Positions 23,863 to 35,394 of a stretch of 64,000 nucleotides of DNA are shown in pieces. The position numbers were made by a program, and so were the translations under genes. This DNA is from Calliopum simillimum (Eukaryota; Arthropoda; Insecta; Diptera; Lauxaniidae). The DNA lies in the NCBI GenBank assembly GCA_951812925.1, contig OX638372.1, positions 5,952,001-6,016,000 of the forward strand. The letters run 5' to 3'. How positions within the stretch are numbered: position 1 is the first letter of the stretch; each line of letters starts with the position of its first letter. The notes beneath the pieces were generated by a model. That model made no database searches. It was not told the DNA's origin and saw nothing but the letters and a program-made list of their open reading frames with translations.

Positions 23863-26272
23863 GCCACTTTTTCTTTTGGTCCTGGTTTCACAACTGAGGA
23901 AGTTTCAGCGGCATAATCTGATTGTTTTGAAATGAAAAAACAATCTTTATCACATGGCTAAAGATTTGAAAGAATATTAAAAAAATCAAACATCATACAG
24001 CCAATTTCTAAAGGAGCGTCAAAAAAGATTACGGCTGCAGCTGTAAATTGATGGCGTCATGTGGCCGCAATTTAATTCCCAAATTGAAACGAAACGCAAT
24101 TAAACTCTGCACAAAGGGACCATGACGCCAAGATATGCTGATGAAGTCATATCAAATCAAATGCAAGGAGCGTATGTATGCAAATTTATTTGGCAGCAGG
24201 ATATATAGTATACAAAAACATGTAGAAAGAACTAACAGCAAGATAACAAGTAAAACTAACAGAGTTTGCGGTTAAATTAAGAGAATTGCAAAGTAACAAG
24301 AGCACAAAGTAACCGCACATTCCTTTAGTAAATCAATTAAAAATACGAGAAAATTGCAAAATTGTAAATTAGAAAACGTGACTTTTTGTGATTTTTCTTC
24401 AAACTCTTTTAAAACTCTGTTAATCAAATTTTATATAAAAATGTGTTAATAGATATTTTAGCTTAAGCATCGTGTGTAAAAATTAACTTTAATATCTTCA
24501 CGCCAGTTTTTACTCTAAGCACCGCCATTACACGTGGCAGGAAGTTAAGAGTTGTTGACTTGTGCAAAAGTTGCTACATAAAAAAATGCCACACATACTT
24601 GTTTACTGTATACCTCACATATATAATTCAACGCAACATTTACATACCATGGCATTGAAGTTAAGGGCGCTGCTATTGGGCCTCAACTCAAAAGCTCTTT
24701 ACTAATCTTGGCTAAATCTCTTTATTATTCGCACTTAAGTTGCGTAAAATAAAAATCATGTTTTGCTCCATAAAAAGAGGGAATTTGCTTTATTTCTACT
24801 TTACACTTGACGCAGATTTTTATGATTTCCATAAAAAAGAAATCGCATGAGAAAACAGTTTATGTGTCGCATTGTAATTTTTTTTTATATATTCAAAATC
24901 ATAAAATGTGGCACATTTACTTTAAAAGGTAAAATTTTTTATGTTTTTATGTCACGCATACATGGCCCCGTTATGTAAATAAATCCTTAGAAATTTGTTT
25001 TAAATGTCTTCATTAGTAAAACTATTTGGTGAAATTTTGTGACTCATATTCTATGCTCACAACCTTGGTTAGTTTTTTAGTGTCCTAAAAACTATTAAAG
25101 GCCATGTCCATCTCAATTTTTGCGAAACTTGCAGTTGGGTTCGCAGATTTTTATAAAAATACACAGAGTTGTTCTAAGTGCTCAGTACCTCTCATTATTA
25201 GTTTTTCGAAAAAAAAAATTAGTCCAAGTAGTGTTTTTGCGAAAAATTGATGCAATTTTTATTCTAAGTCCCGCCAATTTTTCAGAAATGAATTTTTTTA
25301 ATTTTTGTTTTTGGATTCTTGACATTTCAAATGATATTTCAATTTTCATTTTTAAATTTGGAAAACTTACAAAATGGCAGCCATTTTTTGAAAAATCTTA
25401 AAATAATATTATGTTTTTTTTTTTTAATTTTATTTATGGAAAGGTGAATGAAAAACAAACATTTTGTAGAAGACTTGTTTTGCGCTAAATGGCTGTGAGA
25501 GCCCAGGAAACTTTTTTTTTCTTAAGAGTCACGTAACAATTTTTTTAACTTTATTTGGTGCTTGGATTTACACCCACAAGATGGCCAAAAAAAAATTTCA
25601 AAGTAGAAGCATATAACTTCCATTGCTTCGAAAATACAAGGTATACAAAGAAACCAATATTTTCCATGTATATCATAAGAATAAGTATTGACGAATGACG
25701 GCCATGTTTTGAAAAATCTTAAAAACTAATTTTCCAACAAATTTTTTTTAATTTTTTTTTTACGTAAATCTTTTGAAAAACGAATGTTTTTCATTCACCT
25801 TTTAAAAGGAAAATCAAGATCAAGCGCTTCTTAAAACCATTATAAGTTTGTAGCCTCTAATTTAATTTACAAACTATTGATATCAAATGAAAGGTATTTT
25901 AACAAGTTATAAAATTGGGATAGAATAGAGTTTTTAAATCTGAGTTATACCAGTGAAATTTTTCGACTTTTCACAGTTTTCTAAGAATATATCCTAAACG
26001 GTGACTTTTGTGTTAATGAAAATCAATGTTATTTGTAGAACCTGTAATTTCCCACAAAAAAGATTCAAATAATTTTTATCGTGTGACTCATCATTTTCAT
26101 CAAAAAGCCTCCTAAATGAAAAGTAATTGAAAACACACGGATTACGGAACAGTCCTGATTGCTTTCAAGATATGCAATTGTTATTATTTTTGTTATGACT
26201 CTTGCTGTTATTATTTGTGTAATTTTTAACAAATTTCCAAAAAAATTGCTTAGGATATTTAAGTTTTGACAT
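23863..26272. other. Non-coding flank with local inverted/direct repeats
   Basis: No gene. AAAGGTGAATGAAAAACAAAC at about 25441 is inverted near 25780-25803 (GTTTTTCATTCACCTTTTA). The phrase GCCATTTTTTGAAAAATCTT (about 25379) recurs directly at about 25700. This suggests a worn palindromic element at about 25370-25810 whose ends I could not fix. Confidence 0.4.
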
Positions 26273-26820
26273 ACACGGATCAAAAAAAATAGAACGTACT
26301 ACTTTATTTTTCATAAATTTTACGAGAATTTCAAGTCAAAATAGTAAAATTTTACCTTACTGTTTTAGTCAATTCAGAATTTTCGAATGACCTTTCAAAA
26401 AAATTTAAGTGATTCACCTGTAAAGTTCAAACAAAAACAAAAACAATAATGAAGCATAACTGTAAGGTTCATAGAAAAACCAACGAACTGACCGCACTAA
26501 GATTCGAACCGTGATCCGTCCGTGTGATAGTTAAAAACATGATTTCTGCACTACTGGCCCATATGATGTAGAGGTATAAAATTTGTAAACTAAGCAAATG
26601 CCTGTCCAAACATAAATATTTTTACTAGAATTTTAAATTCAAAATGGTTATATGTTTTTATGATATTTACCATACTTTAAAGTTCAAACTTAAAAAATTA
26701 TAAAAGGAAAAAATGGTTTTTAAGGTAAGGTAATTTATGTATGAAATTTAGTGTTAATTACTTCATTTTTTTACAACCCGAGCGAAACAAAAATTATGAC
26801 GCGCAATTTTTCTCTATGTA
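26273..26820 (+). mobile_element. TIR element with embedded tRNA-like module, copy A
   Basis: Left end ACACGGATCAAAAAAAATAG and right end (reverse) TACATAGAGAAAAATTG, degenerate relative to copy B at 58165-58906. It shares with copy B, in order: TACTTTATTT-TCATAAATTTTAC, ACCTTACTGTTTTAGTCAAT, TTCGAATGACCT, a tRNA-like core, CATATGATGTAGA, TGTCTGTCC-like, and AAATTTAGTGTT then ATTACTT. There is no protein. It is probably non-autonomous. Confidence 0.65.
26500..26575 (-). promoter_or_regulatory. tRNA-like Pol III module (A/B boxes), copy A
   Basis: On the minus strand CATATGGGCCAGTAGTGCAG resembles an A box, and GGTTCGAATCTTA at 26510-26498 is close to the B-box consensus GGTTCGANTCC. The two are separated by about 45 bases, longer than in most tRNAs. 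It is not a functional tRNA by eye; no convincing cloverleaf was built. Confidence 0.5.
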
Positions 26821-27052
26821 CCTAGCCAAACATTTTTACTTACTCCTTTTTCTTTTAAAAATATAAAATCATAAAAATATTTTCTTCAGCACTCTCTTCT
26901 ATTAAAAATTTTACCATTATTATTATTTTGTTAAATTCTTTTTCTACTTAAATTGAAACATTAAGAACCCTTTAGTATAATTTGGAAATAAATTATCCAA
27001 AAACTCATGTGCACATTTATTTTCAATGAGAGAAATATTCAAATATGATCTG
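26821..27052. other. Spacer between TIR element and retrotransposon
   Basis: AT-rich, with nothing identifiable. No target-site duplication matching the downstream flank of the retrotransposon was found here. Confidence 0.5.
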
Positions 27053-27460
27053 TCATCGTGAGTAGACGTATTGTCTGTCGACGGTCGTTTGTAATTTTTC
27101 TTTTTATAATAAATATTCGCTGTTTACTTCATTATATATAATAAAAGTGTTGTTTAAATAGCATCTGAACCAAAGCATCATAATATAGTTTAATTTCTGA
27201 AGTCTAAATTTAATAATTTCATGAAATAAATAAAACTTTTAACCAAAGAAAAAATCAGAAAGAAACTAAAACAGAAATACACAGCTGACACAGTGTTTTC
27301 CCGCCAAAAGAAAGTTACTTAAAAGAATAAGAAAATATAAGATAATAATTATTAACCAAGGAAAGAACCAAAAAGAAATTAAAACTAAAGGCAGTGTTCT
27401 CCCGCCAAAACAAAGTTATTAAAAAGTTATTAAAGATTATTTTCAGTTTAAATAAATAAA

Positions 27461-28468
27461 ATGACTGAACTGCAGAGTGAAAATGTAATTGCCAGTAACA
27501 CCAGAAATGCAGCAAAAACCAAGGCTGGAACTACTACATCACTTACTGCTTTGGAACTCAACGAAATTTTTACCAAGCAAACAAATAAAATTCTTATTAA
27601 AGTTAAAAATGAAATTAAAAACTTAAGCATTGACCTAACTGGTAAAATTGAGGCAATCGAAGAAAAATTTCGTAAACTCGATTCTTTTGATGAAGTGGTA
27701 AGTGACCTGCAGCTTCGAGTTAACATAGCCGAAAAAACAACTGCAAATATATGTGACAGCCATTCCGCTATCAAAATGGAACTAGCAGAAACAAAAAAGA
27801 GGTGTGATTTGCTTGAACGTGCAGCGATTTCAACTGATGCCGTAATTTTTGGCATACCGTATGTTCCGAATGAGGACTTGAATAAAATATTTCTACAACT
27901 ATGCCAAACTATTAAAATCAATCCACCCACCCTAAACAACATTTTTCGCCCTCGTAATGAAGTGACAGCGGATGATGCACCTGTAATCTTAAAATTTTCT
28001 ACTTCCCTAGGGAGGAGTTCAGTTTTTAAAGCAGCTGCTGTATATCGCCGTAGTAAACGTAAGCAACTATGTTTGAACGATATTGGACTGGACAGTAGCG
28101 AGAATATATATCTCAATGAAAGCCTAACCAACTTTAATCGGCTCCTGCTTAAAAGAGCCACCCGTTTGAAAAATCAGAAAAAATTTTTCTCCGTCACGAC
28201 TAGATCTGGCTCTGTTTTTGTTACGCAGCGAAGAAATGGACCGATGATAAGATTAAATAATGAAGAAGACTTAGAAAAATTCAATGTAAGACCTGAGAAA
28301 GAAATAAACACCGAAGAAAAAACAAACACCGAAGGAAAAACAAACGCCGAAGAAAACATAAACGCCAAAGAAAAAACAATCACCGAAGAAATAATAAGAA
28401 CTGAGGAAAAAACAACCACCGAAGATGAAGAGACCCATACAATTAACAACAACAATAACATTATTTGA
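27461..28468 (+). CDS. Retrotransposon ORF1 protein, FP-like C-terminal domain
   Basis: 335-residue RNA-binding/chaperone-type ORF1 protein of the non-LTR element. Residues ~20-120 are heptad-like and charged (predicted coiled coil). A central domain starts at about 122 (DAVIFGIPYVPNEDL). A C-terminal segment from ~216 (IYLNESLTNFNRLLLKRATR, then RSGSVFVTQRRNG) resembles the FP-protein C-terminal domain found in many insect ORF1 proteins. The usual CCHC zinc knuckles are absent. The last ~50 residues are a repetitive acidic tail of the pattern (T)EEKTNTEGKTNAEENI ending in an Asn run. The start ATG has A at -3. It would form RNPs with its RNA together with ORF2. Confidence 0.85.
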   Translation: MTELQSENVIASNTRNAAKTKAGTTTSLTALELNEIFTKQTNKILIKVKNEIKNLSIDLTGKIEAIEEKFRKLDSFDEVVSDLQLRVNIAEKTTANICDSHSAIKMELAETKKRCDLLERAAISTDAVIFGIPYVPNEDLNKIFLQLCQTIKINPPTLNNIFRPRNEVTADDAPVILKFSTSLGRSSVFKAAAVYRRSKRKQLCLNDIGLDSSENIYLNESLTNFNRLLLKRATRLKNQKKFFSVTTRSGSVFVTQRRNGPMIRLNNEEDLEKFNVRPEKEINTEEKTNTEGKTNAEENINAKEKTITEEIIRTEEKTTTEDEETHTINNNNNII

Positions 28469-28671
28469 ACAGCTATACTTATTCTTACTGAAGTTTTATT
28501 ATTATGCATTTTTTCATATTTCAATTTTCTCTTTTGCTCTATTTCTTTATGCCAAAATAATATACTTTAAATTGTTCTTGTATGTGGCTGTATGTTTGCA
28601 CGGATTTGCATGTTTTATAAAAACATTTTATCTAAATTAATTAAAATTTTCTGATGACAGGGAGATATACC

Positions 28672-31461
28672 ATGGATAATACAAAAACCGTTCTCAATAT
28701 TTTATGTAATGAACGTAGTGGAATCAATATTTGCCATTTGAACGCTCAAAGTGCCAAAAATAAAATAGATGATCTTCGTGATATTTTTAACGACAGCTCA
28801 GTTGATTTTATATGTCTTTCCGAGACTTGGTTTAAGCCGGAAATGTATAGTAACCTGTTTAGCTTAAGAAACTATAACTTAGAGCGGTCGGATAGGCAAA
28901 CGAAAGTAGGAGGTGGAGTTTGTATATATATTAAAAATAATTATAAGTTCTATGTTGTTAGAAAATCCACTGCTGATGACCTTATAGAGTACCTGTTTAT
29001 TGAGGTTACGCACAATAATGTTAAATTTTTGTTAGGTTGTGTATATATGCCACCTAATGTTGCGTGTCATATATATGTTAGAGATCTTCTTGAAGAGTTA
29101 GTTCCCTTATATACTAATATTTTTATCTGTGGAGACCTCAACATAAATATACTCGATCACCACAACAGAGGTTTTATCGATGAGGTTGAATCTTTTAGTT
29201 TAAAGTTTGCAAACTACGACCTACCGACTCATTTTTGCCCTAACAAAACACCATCACTTTTAGACGTCTTCCTCTTATCCGATCTTAGTCTTATTTCAAG
29301 CTATGAACAGCTCTTAGCTCCAGCATTCTCGCATCATGATTTATTATTCTTAAAACTTGATGTAATGCCTGCGCTTTCTGATAACAATGTTCTTCAGTGG
29401 CACGATTACACCAGCATCGACCTCAGATCTCTTTTTGCTTGTTGTGTTAACCATGATTGGTCTCCAATCTATTCGACAAATGATATAAACTTGCAAACCG
29501 AATATTTCAATAAATCAATAGAGTACTTTCATAATGAATATGTACCACTAAGAACCAAACGTGTCAATAATTGCAATATTCCTTGGCTTACAAGTGAGGT
29601 AGGAGAAGCAATGAATTTACGAGATAGACTTTATGCGCAATGGAGACGTTATAAATGTTCCTCAATTTTTAATGATTTCAAAAGGATACGTAATAAAGTA
29701 ACCACTCTTATACGTCAAAACAAAAAGACATTCTATGAGAGAACTTTTCGCTCAAGTGACTCCAGCTCTGCCTTCTGGCAAAAAGTTAGACAGATAGGAA
29801 TAAAACCTGCAAAAGTGAACATACCTGAGAATACTGACCTTAACAAACTCAATAGGGATTTCATTCAATTGCCAAATGCTAGCTTTAGCGAAGAGCCTAA
29901 TGACATCTATACAGCCAATGATAGCTCTGATATTTTTTCGTTTAGTGGTGTTGATGAAATAAGTGTAGGCTTAGCTGTTATGAAAATTAAATCCAAAGCT
30001 GTGGGCTCGGATGGGATTAATCCTAATTTCATCAAAATCTTATTACCTGTAATTGTAAAGCATATTACTTATTTATTTAACACTATTATAACCACGTCTA
30101 TTTTTCCAAATAGTTGGAAAACTGCCAAAATATTACCACTGTTGAAATCAACAGTTAGAAATATACCTGAATATCGTCCGATAGCATTATTACCTTTCCT
30201 CAGTAAAGTTTTTGAAACTATTATAGCGACCCAGATAAAAATTTTTTCCTCCGAACATAATCTCATAAACAAATTTCAATCAGGCTTCCGGGCAAAACGG
30301 AATTGCACCACTGCGCTGCTGAGGGTTAGTGAGGACATACGTGCTGGCTTCGACATGGATATGATTGGAGTCATAGTATTTTTAGACTTTTCCAAGGCGT
30401 TTGACCGCGTAAACCACAGCGTGTTGGCCAAAAAACTTCAACATCAGTTCAGATTTAGTAGTGCTGCCTGCAGCTTAGTTCAATCATACCTTGGTAATCG
30501 TTCACAATATGTTTATAGCAACATGAATAGCTCCTCCTCCCTACCGGTGCCTTGTGGTGTTCCCCAGGGCTCCATTTTAGGCCCTCTTTTATTTACATTT
30601 TTCATTGATGATATTTCTAAGTGCTTCATGAAATGCCAGTTTCACATTTATGCTGACGATATTCAGATTTATTTGATGTTTCCAAAATCGGATTCAATTA
30701 CTGCACTTAACAACATGAATAATGAGCTAAGTAAAGTGCACTTGTGGTCCTCTGACAATCATTTAACTCTGAACCTTACAAAAACCAAGGCAATGATAAT
30801 CAATAGAAGTAGAAGCAATATAGTTCTACCTCCACTCATGTTAGACAACTCACCATTAAAATATGTTGATAGCCTAAAAAACCTAGGAATTTTCTTCAAC
30901 AGCAACCTCAGCTGGAATCAACATATTAACAACATCGTTGCAAAAACATATGGTGCCTTACAGGGTCTCAGTCCTGCGACCAAGTTTTTGTCATCTGAGG
31001 TGAAGTTGAAACTATTCAAATCATTTATTCTACCCAACTTTTACTTTGGCTGCGAGTTATTTGCTGGTATGGATGGAGAGTCTCATAGAAGGCTTAATGT
31101 AGCGTATAATAGCTGTGCAAGGTTTATTTATAATGTTGATAGAGGATCACACATCTCTGAATTGGCAAAACAAATAATGGGCTGCTCATTAAAAAATTTA
31201 ATTAACTACCGCGCAGTATTGTTTTTGTCGAAAGTAATAAAAACTAAAGAGCCGGATTATCTTTTCGAAAAAATAGTTTTTGCCCGTGCTCAAAGGACTG
31301 CACAGCTAATAATGCCAAAACATAAATATTTAATTACGTCCCGACAATTTTTTATTCACACTGTGTATCTGTGGAATTTTCTCCCCATCAATATTAAACG
31401 TGCAAACAATGAGGCCACTTTAAAGCATGAACTTTTTAAGTATTATTCTGGCAATAACTAG
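28672..31461 (+). CDS. Retrotransposon ORF2: APE endonuclease and reverse transcriptase
   Basis: This protein nicks target DNA and primes reverse transcription of the element RNA. Counting from the first ATG (28654, 935 aa), endonuclease motifs are HLNAQS (N30), SETW (E57), GCVYMPP (Y131), GDLNIN (D161) and SHHD (227-229). RT motifs are AVGSDGI (~448), FLDFSKAFDRV (~576), GVPQGSILGPLLF (~635) and the catalytic YADD (~666). All key residues are present and no stop interrupts. There is no RNase H. I prefer the second ATG at 28672, which has ACCATGG context, over 28654, which has poor context. The spacing after ORF1 implies reinitiation or an internal start for translation. CR1/jockey group; the finer clade was not fixed. 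Confidence 0.92.
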   Translation: MDNTKTVLNILCNERSGINICHLNAQSAKNKIDDLRDIFNDSSVDFICLSETWFKPEMYSNLFSLRNYNLERSDRQTKVGGGVCIYIKNNYKFYVVRKSTADDLIEYLFIEVTHNNVKFLLGCVYMPPNVACHIYVRDLLEELVPLYTNIFICGDLNINILDHHNRGFIDEVESFSLKFANYDLPTHFCPNKTPSLLDVFLLSDLSLISSYEQLLAPAFSHHDLLFLKLDVMPALSDNNVLQWHDYTSIDLRSLFACCVNHDWSPIYSTNDINLQTEYFNKSIEYFHNEYVPLRTKRVNNCNIPWLTSEVGEAMNLRDRLYAQWRRYKCSSIFNDFKRIRNKVTTLIRQNKKTFYERTFRSSDSSSAFWQKVRQIGIKPAKVNIPENTDLNKLNRDFIQLPNASFSEEPNDIYTANDSSDIFSFSGVDEISVGLAVMKIKSKAVGSDGINPNFIKILLPVIVKHITYLFNTIITTSIFPNSWKTAKILPLLKSTVRNIPEYRPIALLPFLSKVFETIIATQIKIFSSEHNLINKFQSGFRAKRNCTTALLRVSEDIRAGFDMDMIGVIVFLDFSKAFDRVNHSVLAKKLQHQFRFSSAACSLVQSYLGNRSQYVYSNMNSSSSLPVPCGVPQGSILGPLLFTFFIDDISKCFMKCQFHIYADDIQIYLMFPKSDSITALNNMNNELSKVHLWSSDNHLTLNLTKTKAMIINRSRSNIVLPPLMLDNSPLKYVDSLKNLGIFFNSNLSWNQHINNIVAKTYGALQGLSPATKFLSSEVKLKLFKSFILPNFYFGCELFAGMDGESHRRLNVAYNSCARFIYNVDRGSHISELAKQIMGCSLKNLINYRAVLFLSKVIKTKEPDYLFEKIVFARAQRTAQLIMPKHKYLITSRQFFIHTVYLWNFLPINIKRANNEATLKHELFKYYSGNN

Positions 31462-31665
31462 TTCGACTTCCTCACTTTTTCTTTCTCAACTTACTCTTTA
31501 CTTTTGTTTAGCAATTCTTTTGTTTTTTTTTCTTCTTTGAATTATAAATAATTATATATATCTAAGATTTTATAATGACATTTTATGTAGATACTGAATT
31601 ATAAGTTATGAATAACCTTCTAAAGCATGTACAAGTCTGAAAAGCTATAGCTTAATTGTGCACTG

Positions 31666-31667
31666 AA

Positions 31668-31702
<35 letters not shown>

Positions 31703-31719
31703 AATAAATAAATAAATAA
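31666..31719 (+). repeat. (AAAT)n 3' tail of the retrotransposon
   Basis: Thirteen AAAT-type units with one AAAAT interruption, directly after CACTG. Short-repeat tails mark the 3' end of many CR1/I-group elements and define the orientation here. The AATAAA strings could also serve as polyadenylation signals. Confidence 0.9.
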
Positions 31720-33845
31720 GTCCGGAAATGGCAGCCATAAAATTAACCATTTCCATGCTTTTAAAATGTAAATACAATTTTGACAAAGCAAACGAGAGAC
31801 AAACTTTTAAATGTATTTTTAACCCGATTTTCAAAGGAACAAATGGCTGACAATATTACCTAAGCCACCCTCTTTATGCACACGAAAAAAAAAAAACATT
31901 TTCATTTAAAATTAAAAAAAAAAATAAAAAATAAAAAGAAAAACTAAAATCTAAAACTTTTCGCAAAATATCAATTTCCTCTGGAAACGTTAGGAAAATG
32001 GCAAAAAAATTCAACATTATAAAAGAGAAGCAGGAAGAAAAACTGATAAAAAAGCGAATAAATTGTTTACTGAAAGAAGTAAATTGTATGTGAAAGACGT
32101 AAAAGCGACAACGGCAACGACATATTTTCTAAGACATACTCACTCGTCGAAGATGTACTTACATACATGTTCCACTATAAATATGTGTGAGTAAAATATG
32201 TGCTTATGTATGTGCATAAGTTTTGTAGATGAAAGTATGGGAAAAACGAAAATTCCGCCATTGATGACGTTGCCGGAATGCGAAACGCTCAAATGTTATC
32301 TTTTGCGCATGAGTGTGTGCCATAGCGTGTACGTGTCACTTTACGTGCACACACATACATACATGCATGCATGCGGGTGTGTATTAAAATTATCTGTTTT
32401 ATGTATGTATGTATTGGTATAAGCGTTATTTTTCTACTCTAGAAATTTGGAATAATAACAGAGCAAAATCAAAGCAATTTATATGATAATGTATGTGATT
32501 GCAATAAAATACAGCATTATCGTCTGAGTTTTTATTTTCAGCGGGATTGGTGGGTAAAAAATATAAAATAGAGGGAGGTTGACCTAACTTGTTTTTGTAA
32601 TTCCAACTAATGTCAGTTTTTTAGAGCTTTATCTAAACAAAAAGACCATTATAACTATGATACATAGCATACATTTACATATAACGATTATTGGATAAAC
32701 TTCAGCATTAATTGGTCTATCTATATACAATGTTTAGCAAAGACCAATTCAGTCATTTTATCCAAATGTTTTGATGATTTTTGAGAAAAAACTATTCTTA
32801 AGCACTGGCGTTGGAACAACTTCCTCACTCTGATTAAAGAGAATTAACACTAAAAAATACATTTTATTTTTATAAATTCTTAAAATGTGAAAAAAAAAAA
32901 ATAAAAAATTTGCTTCTCTTTAATCCTCTTGTACTTTTTTTAACCCATTCCTTTGTGCACATATCTTCCCTTTTTTTGCTGTGACACAAAACTCTTCTAA
33001 ATGTCTGCATTTATATCTTTGCAACGCCAGCTAAAAGTTTCCTGGTTCCGGATGTATTAAGAACAGCAACAACAACCACATACCATCCAATACAATCTGA
33101 AACGAAATGCACGGAAATGCTGAATTTTCGTGGCAAACGTTCGTGTATACAACGAGAGACGGAAGCTAATGGCTACCGATTTCCGTCAGCCATTGTCATT
33201 GTAATGTTTTTCTTTACATTTTCTCCTTGCTGTCTTTGCTTTGTTAAATTGTTTATTTTTATGGCAAAAAAAAAACAAGAAAAATTGAATTTATGCGAGT
33301 CTTCTTTTCACGGTTTTTTCATCATTATCCATCCACCTTTTTTTTTTTGGTATATCTCTATAATATTGGTGGATATACATTTTAGGAGTTTTATTTGGGT
33401 GTTTTGGCCAAATATGTTGTCTGCATATAAATGAAGTTGCAAAGGGTTTATTGTGGATAGCAATTAATATGAAATTGTTTTCTTTTTATAGCTGCACAAA
33501 TATTATGATTTCTTCCAGAATTTAATTTTTTTGAAAATAAATAGTTCGATAATATTTCCAGCATCTTATGCACGGCTTATAATTTCTTCATTCATAAGTT
33601 TGCGATGTATTATTTTCGGAATATAGGATGAAACAAACCTTAGGTACCTACAAGAAAAACTCTGGAACAAAACTCTGTATGAGATCTCGATTACTTTTTT
33701 TGGCCTAAAATTTGATACTTTTATTCCTTAAGATTATGATTTACCCGATGATCGTGCAGGTCGAGATAGGGGTGATATTTTTTCTATATAACATGACGGT
33801 TACAAAAATGTATATCACTTGGTAAACGAACTTCAAACAATAAAG
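31720..33845. other. Non-coding flank
   Basis: No gene. Microsatellite ACACACATACATACATGCATG lies near 32346-32370, with TATGTATGTATT at 32401. 32050-32330 is of balanced composition and could be unique regulatory DNA. The rest is A/T-tract rich. Confidence 0.45.
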
Positions 33846-35394
33846 ATGTCTGGCAATCAAGAAAAAAGCGCAAACTCATTTTGTACACTTACCTGCAAAA
33901 ACCAGAATTAAAATATTCAGCCATAGCTAAAAAAATAGGTGCATCAAAAATCACTGTCCAGAGGGTTATTTCGAATCATAGGAAGTGTTCTGGTCGTTGT
34001 CCTGCACCCACAGGAACTACGAACCAGAGCTCTTATCTTTGAGGGGAAAATGTAAAATGCGAAAGTTACCTGGTAGTTGAGCGACGTTGACTGAGACCTT
34101 TTGGTGACAATTAGTTGTAGAGAGACTATTGACCCTGACCAAACAGCGACTTCCTGCGCAAAATACCTTTTTGACTGCGGCTCGGCGCGGTAGAATGCTC
34201 CTCCACTGAGGATATATGGCAAGATCAGGAACATCTTCACTGCGACTTCAAGAAGCACCAATTGATTCCGCCCGCACAAATTAAACGATAAACTTAAGTT
34301 TGAAAACTTTTACTGAAGTTGTATTGAATATTAAGTGAATAAATTTTTAATAGTTATAATGCTATTAGCCCGGAGAAAAAAAAAATACTGCTGCACGCGT
34401 GTTTTCTAACAAAAGTGTTTTCAAAAACGAATTAAGGAAGAAGGCAATATAAGAAAAAGGTTTGACAGCTGTGAGACATTGTTTGTTAAGCAATGGAGTT
34501 GCGTTGCCAACTACGGGGAATTTATCACTCCTTTTGGGAATTATGCGTGTTCGCATAAACAGAAAGGGTCAACTTATTACGCAGAAAAGGGTTCAGGTAG
34601 AAAACCCAGTATAAACCCACAGTTGGTGAAAAAGCTGAAGCGCCTTTTTAAGCAGAATCCTAACACTTCAGAGCGAGATATGGCTGCCAGAGCAGGAACC
34701 TCAAAATCTTCTATAAACAGACTACAGAAAAAACTTAAGCTAAAGACCTACAGAGTTCAAAAAGTACCAGACCGTTCCCATGAAAAGCAGTTAGAGGCTC
34801 AAAAGCGAGCTCGAAAGTTATATGTCGATAACCTGACTAAATTTGACTGCTACATAATGGACGATGAAACATACGTTAAGGCAGATTTCAAACAGCTACC
34901 AGAATACGTATTTTATACCTGTTCGGAGAAGAAGCAGGTATAGAGCAAATTGAAAGAGAAGAAAATTACAAAATTTCCCAAGCAGTATATGGTTTGGCAG
35001 GCCATATGCTCTTGCGGTTTGAGAAGCAGTTTTTTTGTAAGACAGGCCAAAATTAACTCGAAAATTTATATTGATGAATGCCTTGAAAAACGTCTTTTGC
35101 CATTTATTCGTGAGCACGGGGGTACTGTTATGTTCTGTCCTGATTTAGCAACCTCTCACTACTCAAGAGCCACCATAGAATGGTACAATAGCAATAACGT
35201 AAATTTTATTCCCAAAAATGCGAACCCACCTAACTGCCCAGAGCTTCGACCTATTAAGAGATATTGGGCTCTAATGAAATCAGATCTTCGAAAAAGTAAA
35301 AGTACTGCAAAAAATTGAAAAGATTTCAAAAATAAGTAAAGCAACTGCAGAAAACTTAATGAAGAAAAAAGTAAAATATTTTTATATAAAATAA
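33846..35394 (+). pseudogene. DD37E-type Tc1/mariner-superfamily transposase, broken
   Basis: N-terminal helix-turn-helix readable from ATG 33846 with a slip in an A-run, giving LKYSAIAKKIGASKITVQRV to about 33975. Then ~580 bp of foreign DNA. The second HTH resumes near 34575 (GSGRKPSI, ERDMAARAGTSKSSINRL). The first catalytic block is DDETYVKAD, followed by an in-frame TAG at 34941-34943 and same-frame continuation from 34950. The second block is FCPDLATSHYS and the third block PELRPIKRYW. The third acidic residue expected 38 positions after the second is a lysine here. A +1 shift near 35290 restores a C-terminus ending at 35394. At least four lesions, so it is dead. Terminal repeats were not located. 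Confidence 0.8.
33985..34565. mobile_element. Unidentified insert inside the DD37E transposase
   Basis: Approximate limits are set by the loss and return of transposase similarity. The segment is richer in GC than the flanks, especially 34100-34270. It has a 111-codon open minus frame (34279-33944) without recognisable domain. No terminal repeats or clear target duplication are visible. It could be a fragment of another transposon or the result of a rearrangement. Confidence 0.4.

Larger units (their letters stand above)
27053..31719 (+). mobile_element. CR1/jockey-group non-LTR retrotransposon, apparently full length
   Basis: About 4.67 kb: 5' UTR (from near 27053, TCATCGTGAG), ORF1 (27461-28468), ~185-bp spacer, ORF2 with endonuclease and reverse transcriptase (to 31461), ~200-bp 3' UTR and an (AAAT)n tail at 31666-31719. 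There is no LTR and no RNase H domain, as in jockey/CR1-group elements. A GGTCGT sequence (27083-27088) fits the DPE consensus about 28-29 bases after the A of TCATCG, compatible with an internal Pol II promoter, though spacing is one base off. No convincing target-site duplication was found. Both ORFs are uninterrupted, so it inserted recently. Confidence 0.9.

Noticed and set aside
26500..26575. A real tRNA gene
   Set aside because: A/B-box-like sequences are present, but spacing is long and I could not form a consistent acceptor stem. It is treated as a tRNA-like relic within a repeat.
26960..27060. Target-site duplication for the full-length retrotransposon
   Set aside because: The sequence right of the tail (TCCGGAAATGGC) has no convincing match left of the element.
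33944..34279. 111-codon minus frame inside the broken transposase
   Set aside because: No recognisable family. It straddles the inferred insertion junction, so it cannot be a conserved gene.
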